From Trichomonas tenax (taxonomy: Eukaryota > Parabasalia > Trichomonadida > Trichomonadidae), in contig JALKBU010000159.1 in assembly GCA_023091735.1 (NCBI GenBank), positions 1 to 64,000 on the forward strand: DNA of 64,000 nucleotides. The letters are read 5' to 3'. The position numbers and the translations under genes were made by a program. Of this stretch, positions 30,059 through 40,699 are shown piece after piece (position 1 is the first letter of the stretch; each line of letters starts with the position of its first letter). The notes beneath the pieces are model-generated. The model was not told the origin of the DNA. It was given only the letters and a program-made list of their open reading frames with translations, and did no database searches.

Positions 30059-32218
30059 ATGTCCGAAGAAACAACGCCAAAAAGGCCTATGACAGTGACG
30101 TTCAATGTAGACTACAACAGAAACCCCATGCGCGCAAGCACGAGCACGTATAACTCTCTAGCTTCTGAAAATTCGGCATTACGTCCTCAATCACGCAAAA
30201 CTACTGCAAATCTTAAGACAGCGGATCTTTCACACATGTCAGACTCGAAAATAGTCCCAAATGTACCGACGTTCATTCCTAAAGAGTTCGCCAGAGAAGT
30301 GCAAACTCCAATTCCGCTAAAAGAAGGAAAATCAACACACGACGCAGACAACAACCAATGGCTGACACCTGTCTTTCCGTCACCTGAGCCTACAGACACC
30401 CGCCAAGAGGTTGAAAATCTCGGTCATTGGCTAAATTCCGTTTTAGAGAAGAATCAAAAAGAGACGAAAGACCCAATTGAGCTTGCCACTAATGCCAGAC
30501 ACTGGTTTACTATCGCCTACGAAGAGTTATGTCGCCAAGTTTCTGCTGAATCACCTGAAGGATCAACATTATTACTTTCTATATGGAAAAGATATCAAGA
30601 ACTCTTTGCAAGAGTTGTGCAGCTCCACCAGGAGGAGAAAACATACTTAGTTAACTGCCACAAAGAACGTACACAGGCATTAAAAACACAAGTCGATCAA
30701 ACGCAAGCGAAACTCAAACAAATTACACAGCAATATCGCGATGATCAAGAAAGATGGTCAAATTCACGAGAAAGAGACGAAACAAAATTCGCAAATATGA
30801 GAAAGAAATTAGATTTACAAGTCAAGAATAAAAGGTCTCTGCACATGCAAATCAAGACACTCAGAGAGCAGATAGAGAGTGGAAAGCCCGTCGAGTTTCC
30901 TCCATCACCACAGCCCGAAGAAGTCGAAGAAAAGAAGCAAGAAGATAATTTCACGAATCAACAAGTTTCTGATAAAGCACACAACATGCGCCAAAAGCTG
31001 AAGAAAGACAAACCATATCTTTACGATACAATCGGCGCTTTAGACGACATAACGAGAATCGCTGATCAAGATCGACAACCTTCAATGCACACTCGCGAAT
31101 TGTTCCCTTCGATTTTGCATGATTTGCCACCGATTCGAGCACCAAAAATCAGATCTTTGAAGTGGATGATGGCTGCATTGAGTCATTTCTACTCATTGAG
31201 ATTAACAAATCTTTGCTCAAAGCGTCCTGATGTTAAATGGACACCAAACAGACAACATTTTGCTGAAGATATTTATCACCACTTGATTTCATTGTTTGGT
31301 TCTCCTCTCGAAGCCGCCGAGACTTTCTTCGATCTTGTTGAAACAGCAAAACAAAACTCAAGTTCTGGCAACAGACGCTGCAGGCTTTTCCTCCAATTCA
31401 TCGATGCCCAGGCTCCATACAGAGATTCCGTTTATCTTGATTTCTACTGCTTCTGTCTCGGCAACTTCTTAATCACAAATACACAACAAACACTCCTCTT
31501 CCAGGACAACTTCGAAGATATATCCAATCCTGTTTTATCTCCATGCACTGGATCAATTGCCATCGATCTCGCGAAGAAGATCCTTTACAGCATCTCAGAA
31601 GGTGTTACAACCGAAGGATACTTGAACAACATGAAGGAGGAACTGAAGATCGTCGACGATGATGAGTTCACAATCTCAGAAGATGTTCTTCTCGATTATC
31701 TCGTCAACTGCTTCGCGACGGAAGAGAACAGAATGATGGATCAGCTCCACGAGCAGTATGACATGGACGCTGGTCAATACGGAGGCATTGCTACTCTTGG
31801 GCAGTTCCAAACTCTTGCGATGTTCTCATCGAAGAAACTCGATTCACGTGGATATTTAGAAATGATGCGCGAAACGCTTCAAAAGACTCTTTCAAAGAAG
31901 ATTTCTTTCCAGGATCTCGTTGATGCAATGCACAGACACTCGATGTTGGTTCCAATATCATTTGAAAGAGTTGATTACGATTGCGATAATCATCTTGACG
32001 ATATTTTCGGTTTCATGAAAGAAGAGTACAAATTCCATCAGCCAGAGCTCGAAGCCAAACTCGAAAGAGCAAGAAAGACCGACGACAGCTTGTTCAAACA
32101 GCTCAACGCCGCTAAATCTAAATTCGAACAAGTCGTTGAATCGAAGAGATCAGGTTTGTTCACAGAAGATGCACAAAGAGAACTCTATGAGAAACTTAGA
32201 TCGACAAGTCTCGAATAA
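30059..32218 (+). CDS. Axonemal dynein light-chain-domain protein (AXDND1/p28-like, 719 aa)
   Basis: After a disordered N-terminus (1-95), residues about 100-210 resemble the axonemal dynein light-chain fold: QWLTPVFPSP, then HWFTIAYEELCRQVSAESPE, GSTLLLSIWKRYQELFARVV. A coiled coil spans about 205-290, an acidic-proline linker (PPSPQPEEVEEKKQE) follows, and a long helical C-terminal half reaches residue 719. Proteins with this domain are axonemal parts such as p28 of inner dynein arms and AXDND1. At 719 aa this is closer to AXDND1 than to p28 (about 250 aa). IFT22 at 61553 agrees with a flagellated cell. The C-terminal half is unassigned. Confidence 0.5.
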   Translation: MSEETTPKRPMTVTFNVDYNRNPMRASTSTYNSLASENSALRPQSRKTTANLKTADLSHMSDSKIVPNVPTFIPKEFAREVQTPIPLKEGKSTHDADNNQWLTPVFPSPEPTDTRQEVENLGHWLNSVLEKNQKETKDPIELATNARHWFTIAYEELCRQVSAESPEGSTLLLSIWKRYQELFARVVQLHQEEKTYLVNCHKERTQALKTQVDQTQAKLKQITQQYRDDQERWSNSRERDETKFANMRKKLDLQVKNKRSLHMQIKTLREQIESGKPVEFPPSPQPEEVEEKKQEDNFTNQQVSDKAHNMRQKLKKDKPYLYDTIGALDDITRIADQDRQPSMHTRELFPSILHDLPPIRAPKIRSLKWMMAALSHFYSLRLTNLCSKRPDVKWTPNRQHFAEDIYHHLISLFGSPLEAAETFFDLVETAKQNSSSGNRRCRLFLQFIDAQAPYRDSVYLDFYCFCLGNFLITNTQQTLLFQDNFEDISNPVLSPCTGSIAIDLAKKILYSISEGVTTEGYLNNMKEELKIVDDDEFTISEDVLLDYLVNCFATEENRMMDQLHEQYDMDAGQYGGIATLGQFQTLAMFSSKKLDSRGYLEMMRETLQKTLSKKISFQDLVDAMHRHSMLVPISFERVDYDCDNHLDDIFGFMKEEYKFHQPELEAKLERARKTDDSLFKQLNAAKSKFEQVVESKRSGLFTEDAQRELYEKLRSTSLE

Positions 32219-32770
32219 TTTTATATTATATTTTTTTTGTTTTAAATTTGTCTTTTTGTTTTGATATATGTACAGTATTTTATTTTATTAAGCTCTCGCT
32301 TACAGAAGATTATGATTAATATCTTTATATCAATTTTGCGAACTGCATTTCAGGAGAGCGTTCTTATTCAAAAATTCTCGTTTACAATTCAATTATTATG
32401 ATGTCACTGTTCCTATATAGGTATTAAAACAACAATGAACAAAGAAATTCTTGAATTGGTGTTGAATCTCATACGGTTTCCACAGAGATTAATAATAACA
32501 AGATTTTTAATCCGATTGTGCATATATTTTTATAATCAATTTTGTGTCATAAATACAGTGATTAGCAAATCCCACATCCAACTATGTAATATGTAATTGC
32601 CGACTATTTGTAACATATCTCACTCAGTGTCACATCCTATTTAAAACAACAAAGATTTATGAGATTAGTTGTTTTAAGTTGACACAATCTTCATTTGATA
32701 CAAAGCAGAATACATCACAAACATCAACTTTATTCATACAAACACAAATGAATGTTGAAAAATAGGGTTA
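32219..32770. other. Spacer, nothing recognised
   Basis: 552 bp of AT-rich sequence between the axonemal gene and the 3' end of the GT8 pseudogene. Confidence 0.45.
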
Positions 32771-33603
32771 TTTTTTCCAAGTTTCCCAGCACTCGTGGTC
32801 TTTGCACGCTTCGTCCCACAGATCAAAACAGTGCTGATTCAGGTGGTAAGAACCGCATCCGTAGTAAGAGACTCCTTCGCGACCGCATTTCCATGGCTTC
32901 TTGCATACGAAGTGGACAACTTTGACTCTGCCTTCGCTGTACGCGATTTCAAATGAACTATCTTTAAGTCTTGGCGCATTGTAATTGAACGGAGAGGATT
33001 AAATTTTTTGAAGAACGCATTGATGAATCTTTGGTCACCCGGCGGATGGCGCATCCACGGTTTACCTGATTCCGTCAGCATTCTCTGATAAGTTGTAATA
33101 TTGGGCACCAAAACTAAAACTCCGGTGTTGCAGATCTGTGGAGGGTTGATATCAGGTACACACGATAGCTCTTGTCTGCCGAAAAGATCTCCAATCGATT
33201 GCGTGACAATAATGTCGGAATCTAAATAAACGAGTTTTTCGAATTATGTAAAAGTCCATAGTTCCAATTTCATCCATGACCGCCTGTACCAGTAGTGAGG
33301 CTTTGTCTCTCTCACTTCAACAATAGTCCACCACTGAGACAATATTCGCCGCCACAGCTCATTGACGTCGTATGTGACTAAGCAGAGATAAGAATAGTTG
33401 TCTCTGTGGTACTTTCAAAGCGTGTGGCCAAGAACGACGGCGACCATGCAAAAAGCTGGACTCATGACTGTTGCAAAGGCGATTTTTGAATGGTTTCCTA
33501 TTCTTTTTCGTGAAGAAATGGAGATTGTCTGCGGTTTTAAGTAAAAATATAAACTAAGAAGAGCCAAGAGCCAAGGAACAAAGTCGTAGATCTTGATCTT
33601 CAT
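32771..33603 (-). pseudogene. Family 8 glycosyltransferase, type II membrane protein, broken
   Basis: ATG 33603 opens with a Golgi-type signal anchor (FVPWLLALLSLYFYL). The same phase then carries all the GT8 landmarks: the DxD site in EKLVYLDSDIIVTQSIGDLF, CNTGVLVLVPN, and PPGDQRFINAFF. Two in-frame stops break it, TGA at 33415-33417 and TAA at 33244-33246. A frameshift near 32985 moves the C-terminal part to another frame, where it shows the family's H-x-x-x-KPW block (VVHFVCKKPWKC) and ends in TAA at 32771. Intact relatives transfer sugars to glycans or glycogenin-like primers in the Golgi. Both stops can be read as single C-to-T changes (CGA and CAA), so decay looks recent. Confidence 0.8.
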
Positions 33604-34119
33604 TTATCAATAATAACAATGTATGAATGAACATCGTCGGTCTTCTTTTCTATTTGCATTGATCTATTTTTTTTTAAATATAGGAAACAAATCAAAATAT
33701 ATTTTTAAAATTTCTAATTCTTCATTGAGTACTCAAGTTTGTTGTATCTCTGTTTGACATCGATTTCACACCAATAACAAAACAATATCATTTACTGATT
33801 TAAAAAATATTCGAAATTCAAATATGTAAAATCTCATTGACTCAATTATTCTATCAATAACTGTGGATAATGGCCTATTGAATAGCACAAAGAATTCTTT
33901 CAAATTCCTTTTCAGTTTATCGAATAACAAAAAAGCAAGAATATCCTCACATTATGCTGGTGATATCGATATTGATGAAAGTAGCTGAAGAATGTGCTGT
34001 GGATTCGCTCGTCGAAACTGATATTTCATATTCAGTTATATAATGATCATATTGCTGAACATTCAGTTGATAAATATCATGTTTTCAGGGACGAATTTAT
34101 GTTTTATAATTCTTCAAAA
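33604..34119. other. Divergent spacer
   Basis: About 500 bp between the GT8 pseudogene and TM9SF; AT-rich with no repeat or motif noted apart from the TM9SF initiator at its right edge. Confidence 0.4.
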
Positions 34120-34127
34120 TCATTATT
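34120..34127 (+). promoter_or_regulatory. Initiator TCATTATT of the TM9SF gene
   Basis: TCATTATT ends 5 nt before ATG 34133 and fits the trichomonad initiator; it supports this ATG. Confidence 0.55.
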
Positions 34128-34132
34128 TCTAA

Positions 34133-35821
34133 ATGTTTCTCTTTTCAATATTTTTCCAAATTACAAAATCGAAAATTTACAAAAGATACGAAAGAATTCC
34201 AGTCGCAGGAATCAAAGCCAATCCTCGAATGAACCCTCTCCAAACTTACAGATTTGACTCAATTCCTTTATGTTTCACTTTAAGTTCATACGAAAACACC
34301 AAATATTTGAGGAATTTCCCTATTCCAACATCAAATACATCATTCCAGATACGTTTTTTAGTGCCAAATACAGACGAAAAATTATGTGATTCTGAAATAA
34401 CGGCAAAGGATTTCATAAAACTCGATAAACTTATCAAAGAAGAATTTATATACGAAATGAGAATCATTGACATTCCTGTTTGGGGCCGTCTCGGCACAGT
34501 TAACAATAATTATTCGATTTTATTTACCCACATCGATTTCGTGATCAAACACAGAGATTCGAAGATCGTTGACATATCACTGAACTGTTCGAAGCCTATT
34601 GTTTTAAGTGAGTCTCCAAAACTTGGATTTACTTATTCTGTTGTATGGCTTGGCTCTAATTTGCCATATATGGACAGATTCCAGCGCTACATCGATTATA
34701 AGTACTTCTCATCTGATATAAGATACAATGGAATCGTTTTGTCGATTTTCCAATGTTTCTTCATGTGTGTGTTCATGTTTTATATTATACAGAGATATAT
34801 GAAGCCAAAAGGTGCGAATGCAAGTGCCGATGGCACAGAGCTCTTTGCGGAGAATCTTGTGCTTGATAAAGGATGGTTTGCCGTGCATGGTGATGTATTT
34901 AGACCTCCAAGTTCATCAGCTGCAGCAATCGCAATCATAAGTATGGGAATACATGTTTATTTTGCGTTCAATTCATATATATTAACTAGGTTTGTCATCA
35001 GAATGTTTTACAACTACAAGTACCAATATTATCTGTTTATGGCTGTTTTCCTCGCATGCTCCTATTTTTGTGGAATTAAAATATCTTCTATGCATCAAAA
35101 TTGGCAAATCTCTAATTGGATATACAGCTGCATGACGATTTGCTTAGTACTTCCAACAGCATATCTATTATTCAAGACTCTATTCTGGGTAACAAATGCT
35201 CATTATGGTGCAAAAGAAGCAAATGAATATACAAACGGACTTATCACATTCTTTTTGATGTTGTTATCCATTCCAGTTGCAATAATTTCAGGAATGAATT
35301 CACAATTTAACGAAACTTACGATGACGATGATATGCCCGCATCAGCCATCAAGAGAAGAATACCGCACACTCCCTTTTATGTTAGTATTCCTTTCCTGGG
35401 ACTCATTATTGGCTTCGTTGGATGGTCATCGATTGCAATGGAAGTTCCTCATATGTTAGCGGCAATTTGGAAGAACAAGTTATACTGCTACTGGATATAC
35501 ATCATAATATTATCACTTGTTTCTTCTATTTCAGTTGCTGCAATCACAATAATTTGTGTTTATTTCAGATTGGCGAAAGAGAACTATAACTGGCAGTGGA
35601 TGTCTATCATATCACCTGCTTTCACAGGCTTTTACGTTTTTGCACAGTGTTTGTTGTATTATGAAAAATTACACGTGAAAAAAGATAAAGCACTCAGAGC
35701 TCATTTTATATTAGTTTCTGTAGCTATATCAGCAGGTGTTGGCATTGCTTATTCGTTTGTAGGATTCATCGCATCAGACTTTTTCGTGAAACAAGTATAC
35801 AAGACTCACAAAGCTGACTAA
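34133..35821 (+). CDS. Nonaspanin, TM9 superfamily (EMP70) protein (562 aa)
   Basis: A signal peptide (MFLFSIFFQI) leads into a lumenal domain of about 200 residues. Nine hydrophobic spans follow. The family blocks are all present: GWFAVHGDVFRPP (about residues 245-257), the NYNWQW loop, and IPHTPFYVSIPFLGLIIG. The C-terminus ends K-A-D, which fits the K-x-D/E Golgi-retention and COPI-binding signal described for TM9 proteins. These proteins act in Golgi/endosome sorting of membrane proteins and in adhesion. At 562 aa it is slightly short, because the lumenal domain is reduced. Confidence 0.95.
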   Translation: MFLFSIFFQITKSKIYKRYERIPVAGIKANPRMNPLQTYRFDSIPLCFTLSSYENTKYLRNFPIPTSNTSFQIRFLVPNTDEKLCDSEITAKDFIKLDKLIKEEFIYEMRIIDIPVWGRLGTVNNNYSILFTHIDFVIKHRDSKIVDISLNCSKPIVLSESPKLGFTYSVVWLGSNLPYMDRFQRYIDYKYFSSDIRYNGIVLSIFQCFFMCVFMFYIIQRYMKPKGANASADGTELFAENLVLDKGWFAVHGDVFRPPSSSAAAIAIISMGIHVYFAFNSYILTRFVIRMFYNYKYQYYLFMAVFLACSYFCGIKISSMHQNWQISNWIYSCMTICLVLPTAYLLFKTLFWVTNAHYGAKEANEYTNGLITFFLMLLSIPVAIISGMNSQFNETYDDDDMPASAIKRRIPHTPFYVSIPFLGLIIGFVGWSSIAMEVPHMLAAIWKNKLYCYWIYIIILSLVSSISVAAITIICVYFRLAKENYNWQWMSIISPAFTGFYVFAQCLLYYEKLHVKKDKALRAHFILVSVAISAGVGIAYSFVGFIASDFFVKQVYKTHKAD

Positions 35822-36271
35822 TATCATTGTTTGTTAATAAAGATATCTCACCCATGTGTATAAGTAACTTATCATTAGATTGATTTTAATATCAAAATAT
35901 CAAGAACAAAAAATTAATATTATGGACTAATTCTTTAATACCATTAAAGTCCTTCAAGGAATGCATTTATTTTTCATATTGTTATTTAATTAATATCATA
36001 TACATGAAGCTGCGGAAAACAAAAAAGAGGGATGAGAAAATACCAAAAACAATCTTGAAAATATACGGATAACTTTTTTGATATATTTAGGTGTTATATT
36101 ATGTATAGATGCTATATATCATAAAATTTTTCAAAAATCAAATTTGACGTATAATTGATCAATAAAATATGAAATAAAGCCCCAATTCTCTAAAAAATGG
36201 AAAATTCGGATACTATAGAATATTGTGATGGTATTTATTGGAAGAAATAAAAATGAAAAAAAAAATCTTTT
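35822..36271. other. AT-rich spacer, nothing recognised
   Basis: 450 bp between TM9SF and the Maverick-type pseudogene; no gene or target duplication identified. Confidence 0.45.
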
Positions 36272-37480
36272 TTAAGCAGTTCTATACCAAGCATACACAG
36301 TAATGTACGGTGGCATGTAATCTTTTCCAGAACCTATGTTAGAAGCATTGCCACTAACGTTATGTGAGCGATTTCCTGCTTCGTCTATGTTCAAATCTGT
36401 GTTATACTGTGTGGGATCGCTTGAAATATCAAATCGCGAAATTGTATATTTACTGTCACTATCGCAGCTGAAATAACCTCTGTTACTTATTGAATGTGTA
36501 TGACTACCACTATTATTGGTGTTTAAATTAATATAATGGTTATGTTCTGGTAAATTAGCAACAGATATCTTTTTAGAACCGGTTTGATTACTACTATTAG
36601 CACAATACAGAAATCTATCTACGATTTGTGTCTATGTACCAAATCCTAAAGCTATACTAGGATTAGTACTATTCATAGATGTATAGATAGAACCTATTGG
36701 ATATAAGTTTTGTATCATTTGAGATAACGATTTACTATTATTAAAAAATAATTGATGTATATCATTTAATCTTTGATGAACATCATAATAATATTCTTTG
36801 TCTGGATCTTATACAGAAACACTATCAGCTTTAATATTACTAAATTCTGTATGTGTATGATTAATATCAGATTTATTATTTATTATATTCTCTAAATCTT
36901 CATGTGTATGATCTTTGCTAGCTTTATTATTTAATTCTTGAATTACATTTAATATATTATCCGAATCTGGTTCTATATATATTATATCATTATTTGTAAT
37001 TAGATCTGCTGTAAACGTTGGTGATTTAATTGCTGGAGCACCATCTGTTTCATATACACCAGCACCAATTTCATTTATTGAAACTTTATTAAATTTAGTA
37101 TGTGTATGATTTATATCAGATTAATTATTTATTATATTTTCTAAATCTTCATGTGTATATAATGTTAATAAATCTTCATTTGCTTCATCACTTAAAATAT
37201 TAGATATTACTTTACCAGATACTTCTATAGTTTTTTTGAATTTAATTATATCATTGAATTCAAAGTTATTATTTAGTAAACTAATCAAATAAATAATATA
37301 TGCTAATGAATTTCTAATGGATTCATCAATTGTACTTTCTTTAAATATAATATCAGCATTTGATATAAATGGTACGTATACTATTGTTTGTCTTGGATCA
37401 AATGTTTTATCTATATAAATCCTACGTGATGTATTACCATCAGATAATATTAAACTTATATTATCAAAACTTAATTTTTA
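36272..37480 (-). pseudogene. Decayed, 5'-truncated Maverick-type tail-fibre-like gene
   Basis: One phase is open over about 400 codons from 37480 down to TAA 36272, apart from three in-frame stops: TAA 37121-37123, TAA 36809-36811 and TAG 36632-36634. Two repeats of HTHEDLENIINN-SDINHTHT lie in the middle. Then come LYPIGSIYTSMNSTNPSIAL, GFGT, DRFLYCAN, LPEHNHY and MPPYITVYAWYRTA. This is the pattern (YPxGSIY, DRF, HxH metal sites, MPPY) of phage tail-fibre/collar-like proteins found in Mavericks and giant viruses. The TAG replaces the Trp normally seen after FGGT. No ATG start is visible and a 95-bp host repeat abuts the 5' edge, so the copy is a fragment. The same C-terminus occurs at 3-71. 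Confidence 0.8.
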
Positions 37481-37566
37481 TTTTGTAAAGCAATTGCATA
37501 TATACAACCCAGTTGATATCGAAAATGTCCCGAGAAATCTAATTATATATAAAAAAGAATATTTTT
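37473..37566 (+). repeat. 95-bp direct repeat, copy 2 (partner at 29880-29974)
   Basis: Matches copy 1 over its full length with few changes. It begins within a few bases of the truncated end of the tail-fibre pseudogene, so this edge is a recombination or insertion junction. Confidence 0.8.
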
Positions 37567-37690
37567 CAAAATTATTTTTAAGATATGGTGTTTTAGACAA
37601 AGAAATATCTTTACATTCGAAGGCAAAAAACGATATCATTTAATAAAAGTTTGGTTTATAAAAATATAAAAAAAATTCTATTCTATAAAA

Positions 37691-40600
37691 TTATTTTGAG
37701 CCGAAAGAAGACATATTCTTCATAACAGTTCTAAAAGCGTGCTGATTTCCTTCTAGGAGCTCTATGATATTCTCTTCGGGGAGTCTCACTACAATCGATG
37801 CAATGACCGACAAAATCTCGTTTCCGATGATGTTAGTGAGCCACGTTCCAGAAGCAAGGATGTTGACAGCTGTTCCCGCAAAGTGCGAGAGGACAAAGTC
37901 AGGTCCATGTGTCTGCGCAAGGAAGTTGATGAAGAAGGCAGCGAATGGGATATCATCGTCATCGACAGGTGGCATCTTCTTGATAACTTGAGCGAGAACG
38001 CGCTCACTAAGTTGTTGATTCTTGACGCGAGAGATTGTGCACCAGACAGTGGCTGCTGTTGTCTGTAACATATCATCCATATTCTTGTCGTTGATTATCT
38101 TTTCGACATCATTCTTTATCTTCGTGATCTCCTTTACATTGAACAAATCACTTCTCGAGGCAATCAACATGTTGAGAGCACTCAAGATGATGTTCTTCAT
38201 ATCAACTTGTCTAGCAGAGTTGAGCATGTTCATAGCATTAGGAACTATGAGTTCTGCAGCTTGGTTGTCTGGGAGGGCGAAAACAATGGCTGCAAGAGCG
38301 TGAATAATGAAGTAGTGAATAAGAGTCTTCTTCTTTGTTCCAAGCTGACCTGTGAGAATCTCCAAAATCGGCTGACCGATAACACCCAATCTTTCACGGC
38401 CAACTGAGAATACCAATTGCCTGATAGAGAAGAAGAGAGCGTTCTCTGTTCCCTGCTCAATTGGAGCAGAGAAAATCTGTGCGTAGAGGTCAATGCATTC
38501 CTTAAGCATTGCTTCATTCAGCATCGATCCGAATGCAATGAATAATCCACCAAGTGCGTAATATGCTTCAACGACAATCGTTGGATCACCACAGCTTTGG
38601 ATCTTTCTGATTGTTGACTCAAAAATTTGTTCAGGATTAAATCCCTCAAGTGAAGCGAGAGCATCAATCGAGTAGAACAAAGCCTTGAAAGCATGTGCTT
38701 GGATCTTTGCTGGTCCATCGATAAACTTGGTCAAGATGTTGACGAAAGATGGAATGATCTCGTGAAGTTCTGTTGTGAGTTCATTGACAAGTGAAGCATA
38801 AGCTGTGAGAACTTTAGATACCATTTTAACGTGTGGATCATCGTCATCGTTAGTATCATCTGCCTCTTCAGGTTCTTGTTCATCAACTGTTTCTTCTTCA
38901 TCTTTGAGCTTTTGCTTAGCAGCTTCTTCCTCAATACTGCGTGGAAGAGGGCGGTTGAGGATTTCTACGAAGTTCTGTGAAAGACTGGCAGCATGTAGCA
39001 TAAGAGAAACAGGAATGTTCTTTGCCATAGCATCGATGCAAATCGCGATATATTCGTTGAGACTGTTGTTTGTTTGGCTGAATGAATTGATCAAAACATT
39101 AAGAAGTTCTTCACTCTGTGCTGCTGCTTTGCTTGGTGCGATTCTAACGAGATATGAGAAGCACTCGAAAATCATTCCTCTAAGATCTTCATCATCGACT
39201 TCCAAGTATTGGACTAAAACTGGAACAAGGCTGTCATATAAACCAGAATCTCCTTTAACTTTGGAAATAGCGGAAGTAATGCAGCTCATAAGAGAAGAGA
39301 AGAGCTGTGGGTTCTCACTATCGAACTGCTCAACTAAGAAAGACAAGAGTTTCATGAGATCTGGATATGTTGTCAAAGCATTGAACAAAATCTTGTCAAG
39401 TGCTTCAAGAGATCTTCCAAGTGGAACTTTCTGGCATAAGCTATCGACATACTGCTCAAAGTTTTCGCTTAAGACTTCTGGCTTGAGAGAAGCCTCAGAG
39501 ATAAACACACATCCGATCTCAAACATGTCTTCATCATCAAGGCACATAACGATAATTTCGAAAATTTCTTGGCAGTGGTTTGCTAAAAATTCGGAGCCCT
39601 CTCCAAGACAGCCTGTTAACGCTGTGATCAAAACATAGAGCTGGTTCTTATCTCCACTCTGAACAGAAGACTGACAGCTTGTTATCAATGTTGTGATAAT
39701 TTCATCCGACTGAAAACCATTCGAAATAATCGAATCAATAACGAAAGGTAAGAAAGTAATTTCTTGGCCAGCAGCATTTAATTCCATTGCTAAATTAAGT
39801 GCTGTGTGAAGAGTCAATTCTGTGAGCTGTTCAACAGTCTCTTCTGTGAAGAATTTTGGCGCGATAATTAAGATTGGATTTGTGCATGCACGAAAATGAG
39901 CTAGAATCTCTTTTTCAGCTGCCATTTCAAGTATGGAAAGACAAATTTGTGCTCCTAAGTTCTGGAACAAAGGAATTCCGATTGATAACAAATGATGTAA
40001 TAAGTTGAATGCAATGTTAGCTTCAATTTCATTGGCAACAGTAGTTATCGAATTCTTTGCGACAATAACCAATTTTTCAGCAATATCTTCCTTTGTTGAA
40101 AAAGCTTCTGGATCAACATTTTCTGCATAAGGAAACAGGAGATTCATAGCTGCAGATCTGAGTCTAGCATCTCCTGATTCCAAGCATGCATCAATTCGTG
40201 ACATAACAAGTCCAAATTGTTCATTATTGATTTGTTCTGGAATAAATGTCGTAATTTCGGAAAATATTTCAAAACCAAGCGTAATTTTATCGTCTGTTGA
40301 TATAAGATTTAACACAAATTGAATATATTCGTCCCAAACATCTGGTCCTTGGAAAAGAACCTCGTTTGCTCCAAATAAAACCTGTCTGAGTGCATTCCCG
40401 ATGGTTGGTGATTGAATGGTCTCGAAGAATAGCATTTTTACCTGTTCTGCATAAACAAGACTTGCATCTTCATCGTAAAGATCTGTTTTTGATATCATTT
40501 GTCGAATGAATACGGAAGTTTGCTCCTTTATGAGCTGATTCTGGTTCGTCTGAAGGATTTGGAATAATGAAAAGATATTTTCGGGGTGTTTTTGGAATTC

Positions 40601-40699
40601 TAAGACAAAATTCGTGGCCTGTTCGATCTGACTTCCGTCGCTGCTTGTTGTCATGCTAATATATTTAATAATTTCATTTATTTGATCATTCCCCTCCAT
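37691..40699 (-). CDS. Importin-beta family karyopherin, importin-4/5-like (1002 aa)
   Basis: A HEAT-repeat solenoid spans the whole protein. The N-terminus has the importin-beta layout (ATNFVLEFQKHPENIF, then LIKEQTSVFIRQMI). A long acidic insert (EEETVDEQEPEEADD, about residues 600-625) is followed by VLTAYASLVNELTTELHEII. The position of this acidic loop and the GRERLGVIGQPILEIL segment recall importin-4/importin-5, which import ribosomal proteins and histones. Exact orthology is not settled. Length fits the family. It is independent of the other karyopherin at 16866, from which it differs throughout. Confidence 0.8.
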   Translation of the reverse strand: MEGNDQINEIIKYISMTTSSDGSQIEQATNFVLEFQKHPENIFSLFQILQTNQNQLIKEQTSVFIRQMISKTDLYDEDASLVYAEQVKMLFFETIQSPTIGNALRQVLFGANEVLFQGPDVWDEYIQFVLNLISTDDKITLGFEIFSEITTFIPEQINNEQFGLVMSRIDACLESGDARLRSAAMNLLFPYAENVDPEAFSTKEDIAEKLVIVAKNSITTVANEIEANIAFNLLHHLLSIGIPLFQNLGAQICLSILEMAAEKEILAHFRACTNPILIIAPKFFTEETVEQLTELTLHTALNLAMELNAAGQEITFLPFVIDSIISNGFQSDEIITTLITSCQSSVQSGDKNQLYVLITALTGCLGEGSEFLANHCQEIFEIIVMCLDDEDMFEIGCVFISEASLKPEVLSENFEQYVDSLCQKVPLGRSLEALDKILFNALTTYPDLMKLLSFLVEQFDSENPQLFSSLMSCITSAISKVKGDSGLYDSLVPVLVQYLEVDDEDLRGMIFECFSYLVRIAPSKAAAQSEELLNVLINSFSQTNNSLNEYIAICIDAMAKNIPVSLMLHAASLSQNFVEILNRPLPRSIEEEAAKQKLKDEEETVDEQEPEEADDTNDDDDPHVKMVSKVLTAYASLVNELTTELHEIIPSFVNILTKFIDGPAKIQAHAFKALFYSIDALASLEGFNPEQIFESTIRKIQSCGDPTIVVEAYYALGGLFIAFGSMLNEAMLKECIDLYAQIFSAPIEQGTENALFFSIRQLVFSVGRERLGVIGQPILEILTGQLGTKKKTLIHYFIIHALAAIVFALPDNQAAELIVPNAMNMLNSARQVDMKNIILSALNMLIASRSDLFNVKEITKIKNDVEKIINDKNMDDMLQTTAATVWCTISRVKNQQLSERVLAQVIKKMPPVDDDDIPFAAFFINFLAQTHGPDFVLSHFAGTAVNILASGTWLTNIIGNEILSVIASIVVRLPEENIIELLEGNQHAFRTVMKNMSSFGSK

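Noticed and set aside
38805..39638. 277-codon frame opposite the second importin gene
   Set aside because: It is antisense to a well-supported HEAT-repeat protein and has no recognisable domain.
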